The translations under genes were made by a program, and so were the position numbers. From positions 1-64,000 of the forward strand of contig JACPPA010000049.1 of NCBI GenBank assembly GCA_016191285.1: a stretch of DNA of 64,000 bases. The letters are read 5' to 3'. A model generated the notes under the pieces. That model did not search any database and was not told where the DNA came from. It saw only the letters and a program-made list of their open reading frames with translations. This document shows, one piece after another, positions 37,523-46,970 of the stretch (the first letter of the stretch is position 1; each line of letters starts with the position of its first letter). The DNA comes from Gammaproteobacteria bacterium (GTDB lineage: Bacteria > Pseudomonadota > Gammaproteobacteria > Ga0077536).

Positions 37523-38977
37523 ATGACTACCACCGCGAACCCCGCAGCTGATATCGGTGTCATCGGCTTGGCCGTGATGGGGCGCAATCTCGCGCTCAAC
37601 CTGGCGGACCACGGATTTAGGGTCGCGGTGCATAATCGCTCGGCGGCTCGAATCAGCGAGTTGTTGACCGCCGAACCCACTAAGAATCTGATCGGCTGCC
37701 CGACGATCGCTGAATTCGTCGCCGGCCTGAAATCCCCGCGCGTGTGCCTGATGATGGTACAGGCGGGCGCGGCGGTCGATGGGCAGATCGCGCAACTGCT
37801 GCCGCTGCTCGCCGCGGGTGACATCGTCATCGATGGCGGAAACTCGCTGTGGGAAGATTCCAATCGACGTACCACCGAACTCGCCGCGCGGGGCATTCAT
37901 TTCATCGGCATGGGTGTGTCCGGTGGCGAAGAAGGCGCGCGTTACGGCCCGGCTTTGATGCCAGCAGGATCGACCGCCGCCTGGCCGCAGGTGCGGAAAA
38001 TGTTCCAAGCCATCGCCGCCAAAGTGGATGGTGAGCCGTGTTGTCAATGGATCGGCGATGCCGGCGCCGGCCACTATGTGAAGATGGTGCACAACGGCAT
38101 TGAATACGGCGACATGCAATTGATCAGCGAAGCGTATCAATTGTTGCGCGATGGCTTGGGTCTCGGTCCGGACGAATTAGCTGCGACGTTTCGCGGCTGG
38201 AATAGCGGCCCACTCTCATCCTATCTGATCGAAATTACCGCTGACATTCTCGGCGTGCGCAACGCCGATGGCACGCTCTTTATCGATCACATCCTCGATA
38301 GCAGCGGTCAAAAAGGCACCGGTAAGTGGACCGCCATCAACGCCGTCGAACTCGGCGTGCCCTTAACCCTGATCGCGGAAGCCGTCAGCAGCCGGTTTCT
38401 CTCGTCGTTGAAAAACGAGCGAAGCGCGGCCGCGCCGCTATTGAGCGCCGCGCTTACCCCGTTTGCGGTCGAAGATCGCGACGCCATGGTCGAGGCCGTG
38501 GAAGCCGCGCTGTATTGCTCGAAGATGGTGTCGTACGCACAAGGCTTCATGCTGCTACGGGCGGCGGCAAAAAACTACGGCTGGCATTTGGCGTTTGGCG
38601 ATATCGCCTTGATCTGGCGCGGCGGGTGCATTATTCGCAGCCGGTTCCTCGATAAGATCAAAGCCGCCTATACGCGTAAACCGGCCCTCGACAGTTTATT
38701 GGTGGATGAATTCTTCGCCGCCGAATTTGCGCGATTTACCGCCGGCTGGCGTCATGCCGTCAGTTTCGGCGTGGCGCGCGGCATTCCATTACCGGCGTTT
38801 ACCGCCGCGTTGTCTTTTTTCGATGGTTATCGTAGCGCGCGGTTGCCGGCTAATTTATTGCAAGCGCAGCGCGATTATTTTGGCGCTCATACTTATCAGC
38901 GGGTCGATGATGCGACGGGCAAGCATTATCACTTTGAGTGGAATGGTTCGCGCACCGAGCATGCAATCGATGGCTGA
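37523..38977 (+). CDS. gnd: 6-phosphogluconate dehydrogenase, decarboxylating
   Basis: A 484-residue NADP-dependent enzyme producing ribulose 5-phosphate and CO2. Rossmann start DIGVIGLAVMGRNLALNLADHG, then IVIDGGNSLWEDSNRR, GMGVSGGEEGARYGPALMPAG, HYVKMVHNGIEYGDMQLI and the substrate Lys/Asn motif SSGQKGTGKWTAINAVELG. The C-terminus has RAQRDYFGAHTYQR-like sequence (QAQRDYFGAHTYQRVD). Length indicates the long dimeric type. It overlaps zwf by eight bases in a gnd-zwf-pgl operon. Confidence 0.96.
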   Translation: MTTTANPAADIGVIGLAVMGRNLALNLADHGFRVAVHNRSAARISELLTAEPTKNLIGCPTIAEFVAGLKSPRVCLMMVQAGAAVDGQIAQLLPLLAAGDIVIDGGNSLWEDSNRRTTELAARGIHFIGMGVSGGEEGARYGPALMPAGSTAAWPQVRKMFQAIAAKVDGEPCCQWIGDAGAGHYVKMVHNGIEYGDMQLISEAYQLLRDGLGLGPDELAATFRGWNSGPLSSYLIEITADILGVRNADGTLFIDHILDSSGQKGTGKWTAINAVELGVPLTLIAEAVSSRFLSSLKNERSAAAPLLSAALTPFAVEDRDAMVEAVEAALYCSKMVSYAQGFMLLRAAAKNYGWHLAFGDIALIWRGGCIIRSRFLDKIKAAYTRKPALDSLLVDEFFAAEFARFTAGWRHAVSFGVARGIPLPAFTAALSFFDGYRSARLPANLLQAQRDYFGAHTYQRVDDATGKHYHFEWNGSRTEHAIDG

Positions 38978-40454
38978 GTCCTGCACCTATGTGATTTTTG
39001 GCGCCACTGGCAATCTGGCGTCGATCAAACTGCTGCCGGCGCTCTACCACCTGGATCGCGCCGAGCGGCTACCGGCCAGCGTACGCATACTGTGCTGTGG
39101 CCGTAGCGAGTACGGTCAGGATCAATGGCAGACGACAGTCCGTACTTGGGTTGGCGCCAAAGCGCGTGGGGGACTCGATCCGGCGGTGTTCGAACGCTTC
39201 GCCGCGCGAATCGATTATTGTCGCGGCGATCTGCGCGACCCTGCGTTGTATGCTGGGCTCAAATCACAGCTTGCCGATTCCCCCACGCATAACGCGGCCT
39301 TTTACATGTCGGTTGGTCCCGCCGAATTCGGCACTATCGCCGAACAATTAAGCGTCCACGGTATGTTGGACGAAGCAGCCGGCTGGCGCCGGGTGGTGGT
39401 GGAGAAACCGTTCGGCCACGACTTGGTCAGCGCCCAGGATCTGCAACGTAAAATCGGCAAATTTGTCGATGAATCGCAGATCTATCGCATCGATCATTAT
39501 CTCGGCAAGGCCACGGTCCAGAACGTCTTGGTCTTCCGCTTCGCGAACTTGATGATGGAACCCCTGTGGAATCGCAATCATATCGATCACGTGCAGATCA
39601 CGCATGCCGAGACGCTGGGTGTCGGGTCGCGTGGCGGGTTCTACGACAGCGCGGGTGCGCTGCGCGACATGATCCAAAGTCACTTGCTGCAACTGTTGAC
39701 ATTGGTCGCGATGGAGCCGCCGGCGGCGATGGAAGCTGAGTCGCTACGCGATGAAAAAGTTAAGGTCTTGAAATCGGTACGGCCGATCCCGAAGGGCGCC
39801 GTGCATTCGCAAGCGTTTCGCGCGCAATATGCCGCGGGTGAGATCGGCGGCCAGCGCGTCGCCGCTTACCGCGAAGAGGGCAAGGTCTCGGCGCAAAGCA
39901 CCACCGAGACGTATGCCGCGCTCAAACTCTATATCGATAACTGGCGCTGGCGCGGCGTGCCGTTTTATTTGCGCACTGGCAAACGCATGGCCGAGGCGCG
40001 CTCAATGGTCTCGATCTGTTTCAAGCATCCGCCCCTCCAATTTTTTCGCGGCACCGATGTCGAACGCTTACATTCGAATTGGGTGATTCTGGGGATCCAA
40101 CCGGAAGAATCGCTGCGTGTCGAAATCACGGCCAAAGAGCCCGGCCTCGAAATGCGCACGCGGCAACTGTCATTGGACGCGCATTTTCGCGATGAACAAC
40201 ACGAAAAGACCGATGCTTACGAAGACCTCCTGCTCGATGTCGTACGCGGCGACCGCTCGCTATTCCTGCGTTACGACGAAGTCGACTACGCGTGGCGCGT
40301 GGTCGATCCGGTGCTCTCGGTGTGGGCTAGCGAAACCGATTTCGTTCCGACCTATGCCGCAGGCAGCTGGGGCCCGCGCGAATCACGGCGCATTTTCGAT
40401 CGCGAAGAACATCGCTGGCGCCATACACTAGACCCGCAACCGCTGGAAGACTAA
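38970..40454 (+). CDS. zwf: glucose-6-phosphate 1-dehydrogenase
   Basis: A 494-residue enzyme that opens the oxidative pentose phosphate pathway and makes NADPH. ATG 38970 (overlapping the gnd stop) gives MAESCTYVIFGATGNLASIKLLPALY; an ATG at 38961 is also possible, but the frame upstream is gnd sequence. Motifs: VVVEKPFGHDL, the active-site RIDHYLGKATVQNVLVFRF and FYLRTGKRMAE. Downstream lies pgl, whose product hydrolyses the lactone made here. Confidence 0.95.
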   Translation: MAESCTYVIFGATGNLASIKLLPALYHLDRAERLPASVRILCCGRSEYGQDQWQTTVRTWVGAKARGGLDPAVFERFAARIDYCRGDLRDPALYAGLKSQLADSPTHNAAFYMSVGPAEFGTIAEQLSVHGMLDEAAGWRRVVVEKPFGHDLVSAQDLQRKIGKFVDESQIYRIDHYLGKATVQNVLVFRFANLMMEPLWNRNHIDHVQITHAETLGVGSRGGFYDSAGALRDMIQSHLLQLLTLVAMEPPAAMEAESLRDEKVKVLKSVRPIPKGAVHSQAFRAQYAAGEIGGQRVAAYREEGKVSAQSTTETYAALKLYIDNWRWRGVPFYLRTGKRMAEARSMVSICFKHPPLQFFRGTDVERLHSNWVILGIQPEESLRVEITAKEPGLEMRTRQLSLDAHFRDEQHEKTDAYEDLLLDVVRGDRSLFLRYDEVDYAWRVVDPVLSVWASETDFVPTYAAGSWGPRESRRIFDREEHRWRHTLDPQPLED

Positions 40455-40484
40455 GCGCTCGCGCCCTTTTTTATCGAGCTTTAC

Positions 40485-41207
40485 ATGACGACTCCGGTAA
40501 TCCCCGACGCGACCGAATCGCTGGTGTGGGAAGTATTGCCGGCCGCGGCCGATGTTACGCATGCCGCCGCGGCGGTTATCGAACATAGTGCGCGTGAAGC
40601 ATTGGCTTTGCGTGGCAATTTTCGGATTGTCCTCGCCGGCGGCCGCACGCCGATCGACGTCTATCGTCTATTGCCCGCGATCGAAACTGAGTGGACGAAA
40701 TGGGAGATTTTTTTTGGTGACGAGCGCTGCCTGCCCGCCACCGATCCCGAACGAAATAGCCGAATGGTATTCGATGCGTGGTTGGCCGGCGTACCTGTTC
40801 CACCGCATCGGATACATGTCATTCCCGTTGAACTGGGACCTGACAGCGCGGCCACGCGTTATGCCGAGTTGATTGCGCGGTATACGCCGTTTGATCTGGT
40901 CGTTCTCGGCGTGGGTGAGGACGGCCACACCGCAAGCCTATTTCCCGGACTCGCGTTGAATGAAGCGGGTTGGTGCCTGGCGGTGTTTGACGCGCCGAAA
41001 CCACCGGCGACACGCGTAAGCCTCGGCGCCGGTGCGCTACGCGCGACGCGGGACGTCTTGGTGATCGCTGTCGGCGCCAGTAAGCAATCGGCAATTCATG
41101 ACTGGCGCGCCGGACGCGTGCTACCCATTACGCGAGTGACCGCCGGACTTCAGGGACGAGTGTTGGTCGATGCCGCCGCGATGGGCGAGTGCGCTGTCTC
41201 GCGATGA
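40485..41207 (+). CDS. pgl: 6-phosphogluconolactonase (DevB type)
   Basis: A 240-residue enzyme that hydrolyses 6-phosphogluconolactone. It has NFRIVLAGGRTPIDVYRLL near 43, WEIFFGDERCLPATDPERNSRM near 73 and LVVLGVGEDGHTASLFPG near 138, the standard Pgl signature. It completes the gnd-zwf-pgl operon. Its stop codon TGA (41205-41207) lies inside the conserved leader of the extended REP element that follows. Confidence 0.94.
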   Translation: MTTPVIPDATESLVWEVLPAAADVTHAAAAVIEHSAREALALRGNFRIVLAGGRTPIDVYRLLPAIETEWTKWEIFFGDERCLPATDPERNSRMVFDAWLAGVPVPPHRIHVIPVELGPDSAATRYAELIARYTPFDLVVLGVGEDGHTASLFPGLALNEAGWCLAVFDAPKPPATRVSLGAGALRATRDVLVIAVGASKQSAIHDWRAGRVLPITRVTAGLQGRVLVDAAAMGECAVSR

Positions 41208-41297
41208 ACTTTCATCTATCGACGCGAAGCTATTGTGGGAGCGGCTTTAGCCGCGAATAGCGTTCAATAAGGATTCGCCGCTAAAGCGGCTCCCACA
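41203..41297. repeat. extended REP pair with conserved leader
   Basis: GATGAACTTTCAT (41203-41215), 19 bases, a forward REP unit (to 41258), then an inverted unit from 41273. The layout repeats that at 27552 and 51309. Confidence 0.8.
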
Positions 41298-41327
41298 CAG
41301 AGCGGTTCCACACAGAGCGGCGTAATT

Positions 41328-42203
41328 TCAAACCAGCGCGGCCAGCGCCTCGAGCGCGGCCCAGTCGGGGCCCGGCCCGCCGTCGGTGCGAATCGGTTGA
41401 ATCGCCACTTGATCGGCGCCGTGTTCGAAGTAGGCGCGCAGTTTTGTTTTGATGGTGCTGGCGTCGCCCCAAAACACCATCGCATCCATCAAGCGATCGC
41501 TGCCACCATCCTTCAGATCGGATTCATTAAATCCAAGTCGGAACCAGTTTTGATAATAATTCGGCAACGGCAGATACGGGCCTAAAGACGCGCGCGCGGT
41601 CTTGCGCGCGATCACGGGATCGGTGCACAGACACACTTTCTGTTCGCAAATCACGGCGCCTTTCCCGCCCATCGCCGCGCGCGAAATCGCCGCTTGCTGG
41701 GGCGTGATGTTGTACGGGAAGGCGCCGAGTGTTCGTTCACCCGCGAGCGTAGACATATTGGGCCCGAGTGCGGCGAGCACGAGTTGCTTGTCGGCCGGTG
41801 TGCTATTCATCCCTTTCCAGGCGGCATCCATCGCTTCTAAATAGGTGCGCATCGTCGCGACCGGCTTCTTGTATTCGTGACCACGGAGGTCGGCGACCAA
41901 TGGCGCGTGCGACACGCCAAGGCCGAGCACGAAGCGTCCGTTGTACAGGGTGTTCAGGGTATTGTGACCCATGGCCGACGCCGCCGGATCGCGCGCGTAG
42001 ATATTGGCGATACCGCTCGCCACGATTAACTTTTTGCTATGGCTCAGCAGGTACGCGCCAAGGCCGAAAGTCTCATAGTTGAACGCTTCCGGATACCACA
42101 GCGTCGAGTAACCGAGCGCCTCGACGCGCGTCGCGAGTTCCGCCAGCTGCGCTGGATTCATTAAATCAGTAAAGGTAAAGACGCCAAGCTTGCCGAATTT
42201 CAT
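41328..42203 (-). CDS. LLM-class (luciferase-like) oxidoreductase
   Basis: A 291-residue TIM-barrel flavin- or F420-type oxidoreductase of the bacterial luciferase superfamily. ATG 42203 is preceded by AGGAGGT; the open frame to 42266 is not needed. Landmarks: VEALGYSTLWYPEAF near 29, ARDPAASAMGHNTLNTLYNGRFVLGLGVSH near 70-100, and AQLAELATRV early on. It resembles the subgroup annotated as probable F420-dependent oxidoreductases (MSMEG_4141-like), but many proteobacterial members use FMN and I cannot tell the cofactor. It stands alone and convergent with pgl. Substrate unknown. Confidence 0.83.
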   Translation of the reverse strand: MKFGKLGVFTFTDLMNPAQLAELATRVEALGYSTLWYPEAFNYETFGLGAYLLSHSKKLIVASGIANIYARDPAASAMGHNTLNTLYNGRFVLGLGVSHAPLVADLRGHEYKKPVATMRTYLEAMDAAWKGMNSTPADKQLVLAALGPNMSTLAGERTLGAFPYNITPQQAAISRAAMGGKGAVICEQKVCLCTDPVIARKTARASLGPYLPLPNYYQNWFRLGFNESDLKDGGSDRLMDAMVFWGDASTIKTKLRAYFEHGADQVAIQPIRTDGGPGPDWAALEALAALV

Positions 42204-42435
42204 GGACGGACCTCCTGTTACAACGACGTAAAGATAGACACGACGATAGCCCGTTCGGGGGAGCATGGGAAGGGTAGGTTGGGGATCGCACGCACGTAGC
42301 GTTCAGGTTTTGGTGCGCCAGGCGCTAAACTGCATTCACGTGAAGAAGGAATGCAGCATCATCTTCGGCATGTCGACTGTCCACGCTTTGTGGAAGTCGT
42401 GCATAACGGCTTTCGCAGTACCGAGCACAAATACG

Positions 42436-43089
42436 ATGAAGCACGAACTAAGTCCGCTCGACGCCCGCATTATTGGGTGCTTGATAGAAAAAGAACTCAC
42501 CACTCCCGATCAATATCCGCTGTCACTGAATGCGTTGGTCAACGCGTGCAATCAAAAAACCAACCGCGATCCGGTGCTCGAGCTCTCTGAGGCCCAAGTA
42601 CAGGCCGGTGTCGATGCGTTGATGAAGCGCTTTCTGGTCAGCGATAAATCGAGCTATGGGAGTCGCGCCACGAAATATAAGCATCGTTTCGTCAACACTG
42701 AATACGGCGCTTTGAAGTGTTCACCACAAGAATTGGGGATTTTGTGCGTGATGTTGTTGCGCGGACCCCAGACACCGGGTGAACTTCGCGCACGCACCAA
42801 TCGGTTATGCGAATTCGTGGACGTAAACGAAATAGAAACGGTGCTCGGTGCGTTGATGAGCCGCGGCGAGGAACCGCTGGTCGCGCGCCTGCCGCGCGCG
42901 CCCGGCGCGCGCGAATCGCGGTACATGCATTTGTTTAGCGGGCATATCGAGTCCGTGGCGGAACCGATGGGTTCATCCGTGGCGCCCGCCGAATCGTTAG
43001 CCGCGCGGGTGAGTAAACTCGAAGCACAAGTCGAAGCGCTGCAAAGTGCGCTCGCGACGTCAACTAGCGCGCAAGTAAAAACTAAATAG
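42436..43089 (+). CDS. YceH-like DUF480 protein
   Basis: A 217-residue protein. ATG 42436 gives [47 protein letters not shown], the family start read in parts: [13 protein letters not shown] and [35 protein letters not shown] occurs further on. The two winged-helix-like repeats suggest a nucleic acid or protein contact, but the function of the family is not known. The C-terminal segment [19 protein letters not shown] is a short coiled coil. The open frame back to 42265 is not family-like. Confidence 0.9.
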   Translation: MKHELSPLDARIIGCLIEKELTTPDQYPLSLNALVNACNQKTNRDPVLELSEAQVQAGVDALMKRFLVSDKSSYGSRATKYKHRFVNTEYGALKCSPQELGILCVMLLRGPQTPGELRARTNRLCEFVDVNEIETVLGALMSRGEEPLVARLPRAPGARESRYMHLFSGHIESVAEPMGSSVAPAESLAARVSKLEAQVEALQSALATSTSAQVKTK

Positions 43090-43144
43090 GCGCTTGTACA
43101 GAGCCTGAGAGCCGGTAGTTGGGTACGTAGCGCGTCATTGTGGA

Positions 43145-43176
43145 GCGTGCCGGCGCTTAGGATAGCGCCGGCACGC
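43145..43176. terminator. strong 13-bp hairpin between convergent genes
   Basis: GCGTGCCGGCGCT and AGCGCCGGCACGC pair perfectly over 13 bp around TAGGAT. It lies between the convergent YceH-like and acyl-CoA dehydrogenase genes. No T-run follows, so a terminator role is likely but not typical. Confidence 0.45.
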
Positions 43177-43300
43177 GAAACGCGAGGAGTCGGCCAAGGA
43201 GGGTCGGTGACGAAGAACGGAGTGCGTACCCGAACCGGCTTCTGCGCTATATAGTTTACGAGCGCTTAATTTAACGCGGAGCCACCGTCTCGCTACGCAG

Positions 43301-43327
43301 CTCGCGACTAAAGTCGCTCCCACAAAT
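43301..43327 (-). repeat. single degenerate REP unit
   Basis: CTCGCGACTAAAGTCGCTCCCAC is a reverse REP unit whose stem has changed to GCGACT/AGTCGC, with compensatory changes on both sides, so the stem is kept. Confidence 0.65.
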
Positions 43328-43339
43328 ACCGTGAACGGC

Positions 43340-44632
43340 TTACGAGACGAAGCGCGGTTTCCAGTTGGTGCCCTTACCTTCATCGGGAGGAGGCACATAG
43401 GCATTGCCGCCGCGCTTCGATAATTCGTCGCCATACATGCCGAGTTCCAAGCGCGCGATCTGATTGCGATGCACTTCGTCCGGACCGTCGGCGATTCGAA
43501 TGAGACGCGCATTGGCGTAGGCGTAGGCCAAGCCGTATTCGGCGGACACGCCGGCCGCGCCAAAGGCTTGAATCGCCCAATCGATCACCTGACAGGCCAT
43601 GTTCGGCACCGCGACTTTGATCATGCCGATTTCTTTCAACGCGCCCTTGTTACCGACGGTATCCATCATGTGCGCGGCTTTAAGGGTCAACAATCGAGCC
43701 TGATCGATCAGGATCCGGGCGTTCGCAATCCGTTCCTGCGTCACCGATTGTTCGGACACCAACTTGCCAAAGGTCTTGCGGATACGTGTGCGGCGGCACA
43801 TGCGTTCGAGGGCACGTTCGGACGAGCCAATCAAGCGCATGCAGTGGTGAATTCGTCCCGGCCCCAAACGTCCTTGGGCGATTTCAAAGCCACGGCCTTC
43901 GCCGAGCAGCATGTTGCTCGCCGGCACGCGGACATCTTCGAAGAGAACTTCCGGATGACCATGCGGGGCGTCATCGAAGCCGAAGACCGGATGCATGCGC
44001 TTAATCGTGACACCCGGCGTTGGCAGCGGGACGAGGATCATCGATTGCTGGCGATGCCGATTGGTGTTGTCCGGGTCGCTCTTGCCCATCACGATCATGA
44101 TCTTGCAGCGTGGGTCGAGCGTGCCAGAGGTATACCACTTGCGGCCGTTGATGACGTAATCGCCGCCGTCCCGCACGATTCGAGTCTCGATATTCGTCGC
44201 ATCCGATGACGCAACGCCGATTTCGGTCATCGCGAACGCCGAGCGGATCTCGCCGGCGAGCAACGGCTTTAACCATTGTTCTTTCTGTGCCTCCGTGCCA
44301 TAGCGGACGAACACTTCCATATTGCCAGTATCCGGGGCGGAGCAATTGAAGATTTCGGGCGCGAAGAACGAGCGCCCCATCTCCTCGCACACTGGCGCGT
44401 ATTCCAGATTGCTGAGGCCGGCGCCTAACTCGCTTTCAGGAAGGAAGAGGTTCCACAATCCTTGTGCTTTAGCCTTGTCCTTTAATTTCTCCATCAGCGG
44501 AATGGGTTGCCAACGGTCACCATCAGCCAGCTGCTGCAACATCTTTTCTTCGTTGGGATAGATGTTCGCCTCCATGAATTCGCCAACGGCTTTAACGAGG
44601 GCTGTGGTTTTTGCGCTGTAATCGAAATCCAT
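43340..44632 (-). CDS. acyl-CoA dehydrogenase (ACAD10/11-like)
   Basis: A 430-residue FAD enzyme that oxidises an acyl-CoA to the 2-enoyl-CoA. Motifs: [16 protein letters not shown] (FAD contact) near 140, [25 protein letters not shown] near 165, [21 protein letters not shown] near 243, [34 protein letters not shown] near the C-terminus. The layout [10 protein letters not shown] and [11 protein letters not shown] is that of the ACAD10/11 branch, which handles 2-methyl or long acyl-CoAs. It is transcribed in the same direction as the LysR gene, with two inverted ATTGGACT boxes upstream. Substrate unknown. Confidence 0.9.
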   Translation of the reverse strand: MDFDYSAKTTALVKAVGEFMEANIYPNEEKMLQQLADGDRWQPIPLMEKLKDKAKAQGLWNLFLPESELGAGLSNLEYAPVCEEMGRSFFAPEIFNCSAPDTGNMEVFVRYGTEAQKEQWLKPLLAGEIRSAFAMTEIGVASSDATNIETRIVRDGGDYVINGRKWYTSGTLDPRCKIMIVMGKSDPDNTNRHRQQSMILVPLPTPGVTIKRMHPVFGFDDAPHGHPEVLFEDVRVPASNMLLGEGRGFEIAQGRLGPGRIHHCMRLIGSSERALERMCRRTRIRKTFGKLVSEQSVTQERIANARILIDQARLLTLKAAHMMDTVGNKGALKEIGMIKVAVPNMACQVIDWAIQAFGAAGVSAEYGLAYAYANARLIRIADGPDEVHRNQIARLELGMYGDELSKRGGNAYVPPPDEGKGTNWKPRFVS

Positions 44633-44658
44633 GGCTGCTTCCTCGCGGCGGTGGTGGG

Positions 44659-44700
44659 ATTGGACTGAATGCTAGGCGGCAAGACCCCGATAAGTCCAAT
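44659..44700. promoter_or_regulatory. inverted pair of ATTGGACT boxes
   Basis: ATTGGACT (44659-44666) and AGTCCAAT (44693-44700) form an inverted pair upstream of the acyl-CoA dehydrogenase at 44632. The same octamer occurs at 45712-45719 next to the LysR gene. A LysR binding site is inferred. Confidence 0.5.
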
Positions 44701-44759
44701 TTATTTAGCGAATAGCTCCGCATAGATGCTGATGATGGTAGTCGCAATAGGACAGCACA

Positions 44760-45677
44760 CTAGTTACCCGCGGCTGCTTTCGCGAACGGCCCGGCCAATT
44801 GTTGCAGCACTTCGCGGAACCAGACATTGGCGCCATCCATGTGCGCGCTTTTATGCCAGGCGGCGTGGACTTCGGCCGGCGGGGTCGCGAATGGCAGCTT
44901 GCAGGCTCGCAGCTTGTGTGCGAGCGCAAGCGAACGCGGAATGCTCGCCGCGAGATCCGACACCGCCACTATATGCGGTAACCCGAGGTGGTAGGGGGTG
45001 CGCATGACAATTCGACGTTGCTTCCCAAGGCGCTTCAACGCGAGATCAATTTGCCCGACGCCCTGTCGGCGACTCGAAGCATGCACGTGATCCAGGGCAA
45101 GGTATTGAGCCAATGACAGACGCTTACTGACCAGCGGATGGTCCGGACGCACCGCACATACGTATTCGTCCGCGATCACTTTCATCGTGATGACCTGCGG
45201 ATCCGCAATCGGCACGGCATCGAGTGCGAAATCGATCTGACCCGAGGCGAGTTCGTGTACGACGGTTTCGCGCCGTAACTGCGAGACCTCGATCTCGAGC
45301 GCCAAACCCAGCGCCTTGGTGTGGTGAACTAACCTCGGGATCAACGTCGCCGCGAAAAGGTCTCCGGCGCTAAGGCGAAAGCGGCGCTGCGCCTGATGCG
45401 GATTGAACGCCCGCGCCGAGTCTAGCGAGCCGTTTAAAAGCTGCAACGCCGAGCGGATGTTGCTGGCAATAGTTTCGGCGGTGGGAGTCGGCACCATGCC
45501 GGCCGCGGTGCGCACAAACAGCGGGTCTTTGTACACCGCCCGCAGGCGTGCCAAGGCATTGCTGACCGCCGGTTGGGTCAAATGCAAGACTTCACCCGCG
45601 CGGGTCAGACTTCCTTCCTGATACACGGCGTCGAAAATCCGAAACAGGTTGAGATCGATACGCTTAGGGAGTTGCAT
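44760..45677 (-). CDS. LysR-family transcriptional regulator
   Basis: A 305-residue regulator with an N-terminal winged HTH (LNLFRIFDAVYQEGSLTRAGEVLHLTQPAVSNALARLR, in parts) and a LysR substrate-binding domain (from about residue 95). ATG 45677 directly follows an in-frame GTG at 45680. It diverges from the acyl-CoA dehydrogenase/SDR operon starting at 45771, the standard setting for a LysR activator whose ligand is a pathway metabolite. It probably controls both flanking acyl-CoA dehydrogenase operons. The ligand cannot be predicted. Confidence 0.92.
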   Translation of the reverse strand: MQLPKRIDLNLFRIFDAVYQEGSLTRAGEVLHLTQPAVSNALARLRAVYKDPLFVRTAAGMVPTPTAETIASNIRSALQLLNGSLDSARAFNPHQAQRRFRLSAGDLFAATLIPRLVHHTKALGLALEIEVSQLRRETVVHELASGQIDFALDAVPIADPQVITMKVIADEYVCAVRPDHPLVSKRLSLAQYLALDHVHASSRRQGVGQIDLALKRLGKQRRIVMRTPYHLGLPHIVAVSDLAASIPRSLALAHKLRACKLPFATPPAEVHAAWHKSAHMDGANVWFREVLQQLAGPFAKAAAGN

Positions 45678-45696
45678 CACGGATGATTACGGAGCC

Positions 45697-45727
45697 GCAT
45701 AATCAAAATTGATTGGACTAATTATGC
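45697..45727. promoter_or_regulatory. candidate LysR operator in divergent intergenic region
   Basis: GCATAAT (45697-45703) and ATTATGC (45721-45727) are inverted 7-base arms with 17 bases between, and the spacer contains ATTGGACT (45712-45719). It lies between divergent start codons at 45677 and 45771. Confidence 0.5.
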
Positions 45728-45770
45728 GTGCATTCATACGATGCAGCCATCGCAAGCGACGGAGACTGCC

Positions 45771-46970
45771 ATGGATTTTCAACCTTCAGCTAAGATTCTT
45801 GACCTCACGCGGCGCATGCGCGAGATCGTCGATAACGACATTATTCCGCTTGAACCGCCTTTTCTAACCGAGGGTTTCGGTGCGGTATCCACGGCGCTCG
45901 ACGGTGTACGCAAGAAGATCAAGGCGGCGGGCTTGTGGGCGCCGAATCATCCCCCGGAGTACGGCGGCTTGGGGCTGAACCTCGTCGATAACGGCTTGGT
46001 TTCCGAAGTCCTCGGTCGGACGCCGCTCGGCCATTACAGCTTTGGATGTAACGCACCGGACGCCGGCAATATCGAAACCCTGCATCTGTTCGGCAATAAG
46101 CAGCAGAAATCGCAATGGTTACCGCGAATCGTCGGTGGCGAGCGCAGCGTGTTTGTCATGACCGAGCGCGATAACTCGGGTGCAAACCCGATATTTCTAA
46201 CGACCACCGCGGTGCGCGACGGTGACGAATGGGTATTGAACGGCAAGAAATGGTTTATCACCGGCGCGCAGGGCGCGGTGGTGTGTTTGGTGATGGCGTG
46301 CACGGATCCCAAGGCGGGTCCGCATGGTCGTCAGAGCATCATCATCGTGCCCGCGAATACGCCTGGCTATACGGTCGACAAGGCGACCCCAATCATGGGT
46401 CACGCGCATGAAGGACTGTTTGGTCACTGCGAAGTGAGCTTTGATAATTGCCGCGTACCGTACGACAACTTATTGGGTAAGGAAGGTGAAGGCTTCCGCA
46501 TGGCGCAAGCCCGCCTGGGGCCCGGCCGCATCCACCACTGCATGCGTTGGCTCGGGATCTGTAATCGCTCGCTCGAGCTCATGACACAACGCGCGGCGAC
46601 GCGGGTGATTGGCGAGGGCGATCGTCGCCTGGCCGATAGCGATATCATCAAGGCCTGGATCGCGGAGTCCGCCGCTGAAATTCGCGCGGCGCGTTTAATG
46701 ACGCTGTTCACCGCCTGGCGGATCGAACAAGTCGGCGCCAAGGAAGCGCGTAACGACATCAGTATGATTAAGTACCACGTCGCCGAAGTGCTGATGAAAG
46801 TGATCGATCGCGCGATGCAAACGCATGGCGCGCTCGGCATTACGGATTACACCCCGTTATCCTTCTTCTATCGCGAGGACCGCGGCTCGCGGATCTACGA
46901 CGGTCCCGATGAGGTGCATAAGATCGCTGTTGCGCGACGGATTATCGAACGCGGCGGCCGCGTGGATTGA
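45771..46970 (+). CDS. acyl-CoA dehydrogenase
   Basis: A 399-residue member of the same subgroup as the gene at 43340. ATG 45771 follows GGAG; the frame opens further upstream at 45741. Motifs: YGGLGLNLVDNGLVSEVLG near 64, FVMTERDNSGANPIFLTTTAVR near 123, EWVLNGKKWFITGAQGAVV near 145, [22 protein letters not shown] near 246 and RIYDGPDEVHKIAVARRIIERGG at the end. Its TGA overlaps the start of the SDR gene, so the two are coupled. Divergent from LysR. Confidence 0.92.
   Translation: MDFQPSAKILDLTRRMREIVDNDIIPLEPPFLTEGFGAVSTALDGVRKKIKAAGLWAPNHPPEYGGLGLNLVDNGLVSEVLGRTPLGHYSFGCNAPDAGNIETLHLFGNKQQKSQWLPRIVGGERSVFVMTERDNSGANPIFLTTTAVRDGDEWVLNGKKWFITGAQGAVVCLVMACTDPKAGPHGRQSIIIVPANTPGYTVDKATPIMGHAHEGLFGHCEVSFDNCRVPYDNLLGKEGEGFRMAQARLGPGRIHHCMRWLGICNRSLELMTQRAATRVIGEGDRRLADSDIIKAWIAESAAEIRAARLMTLFTAWRIEQVGAKEARNDISMIKYHVAEVLMKVIDRAMQTHGALGITDYTPLSFFYREDRGSRIYDGPDEVHKIAVARRIIERGGRVD

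Noticed and set aside
38706-38969. Long upstream extension of the zwf frame
   Set aside because: This region is coding for gnd in another frame; zwf homology begins at 38970.
43145-43176. Hairpin as a canonical Rho-independent terminator
   Set aside because: Perfect stem but no T-run; kept only as a low-confidence terminator-like hairpin.
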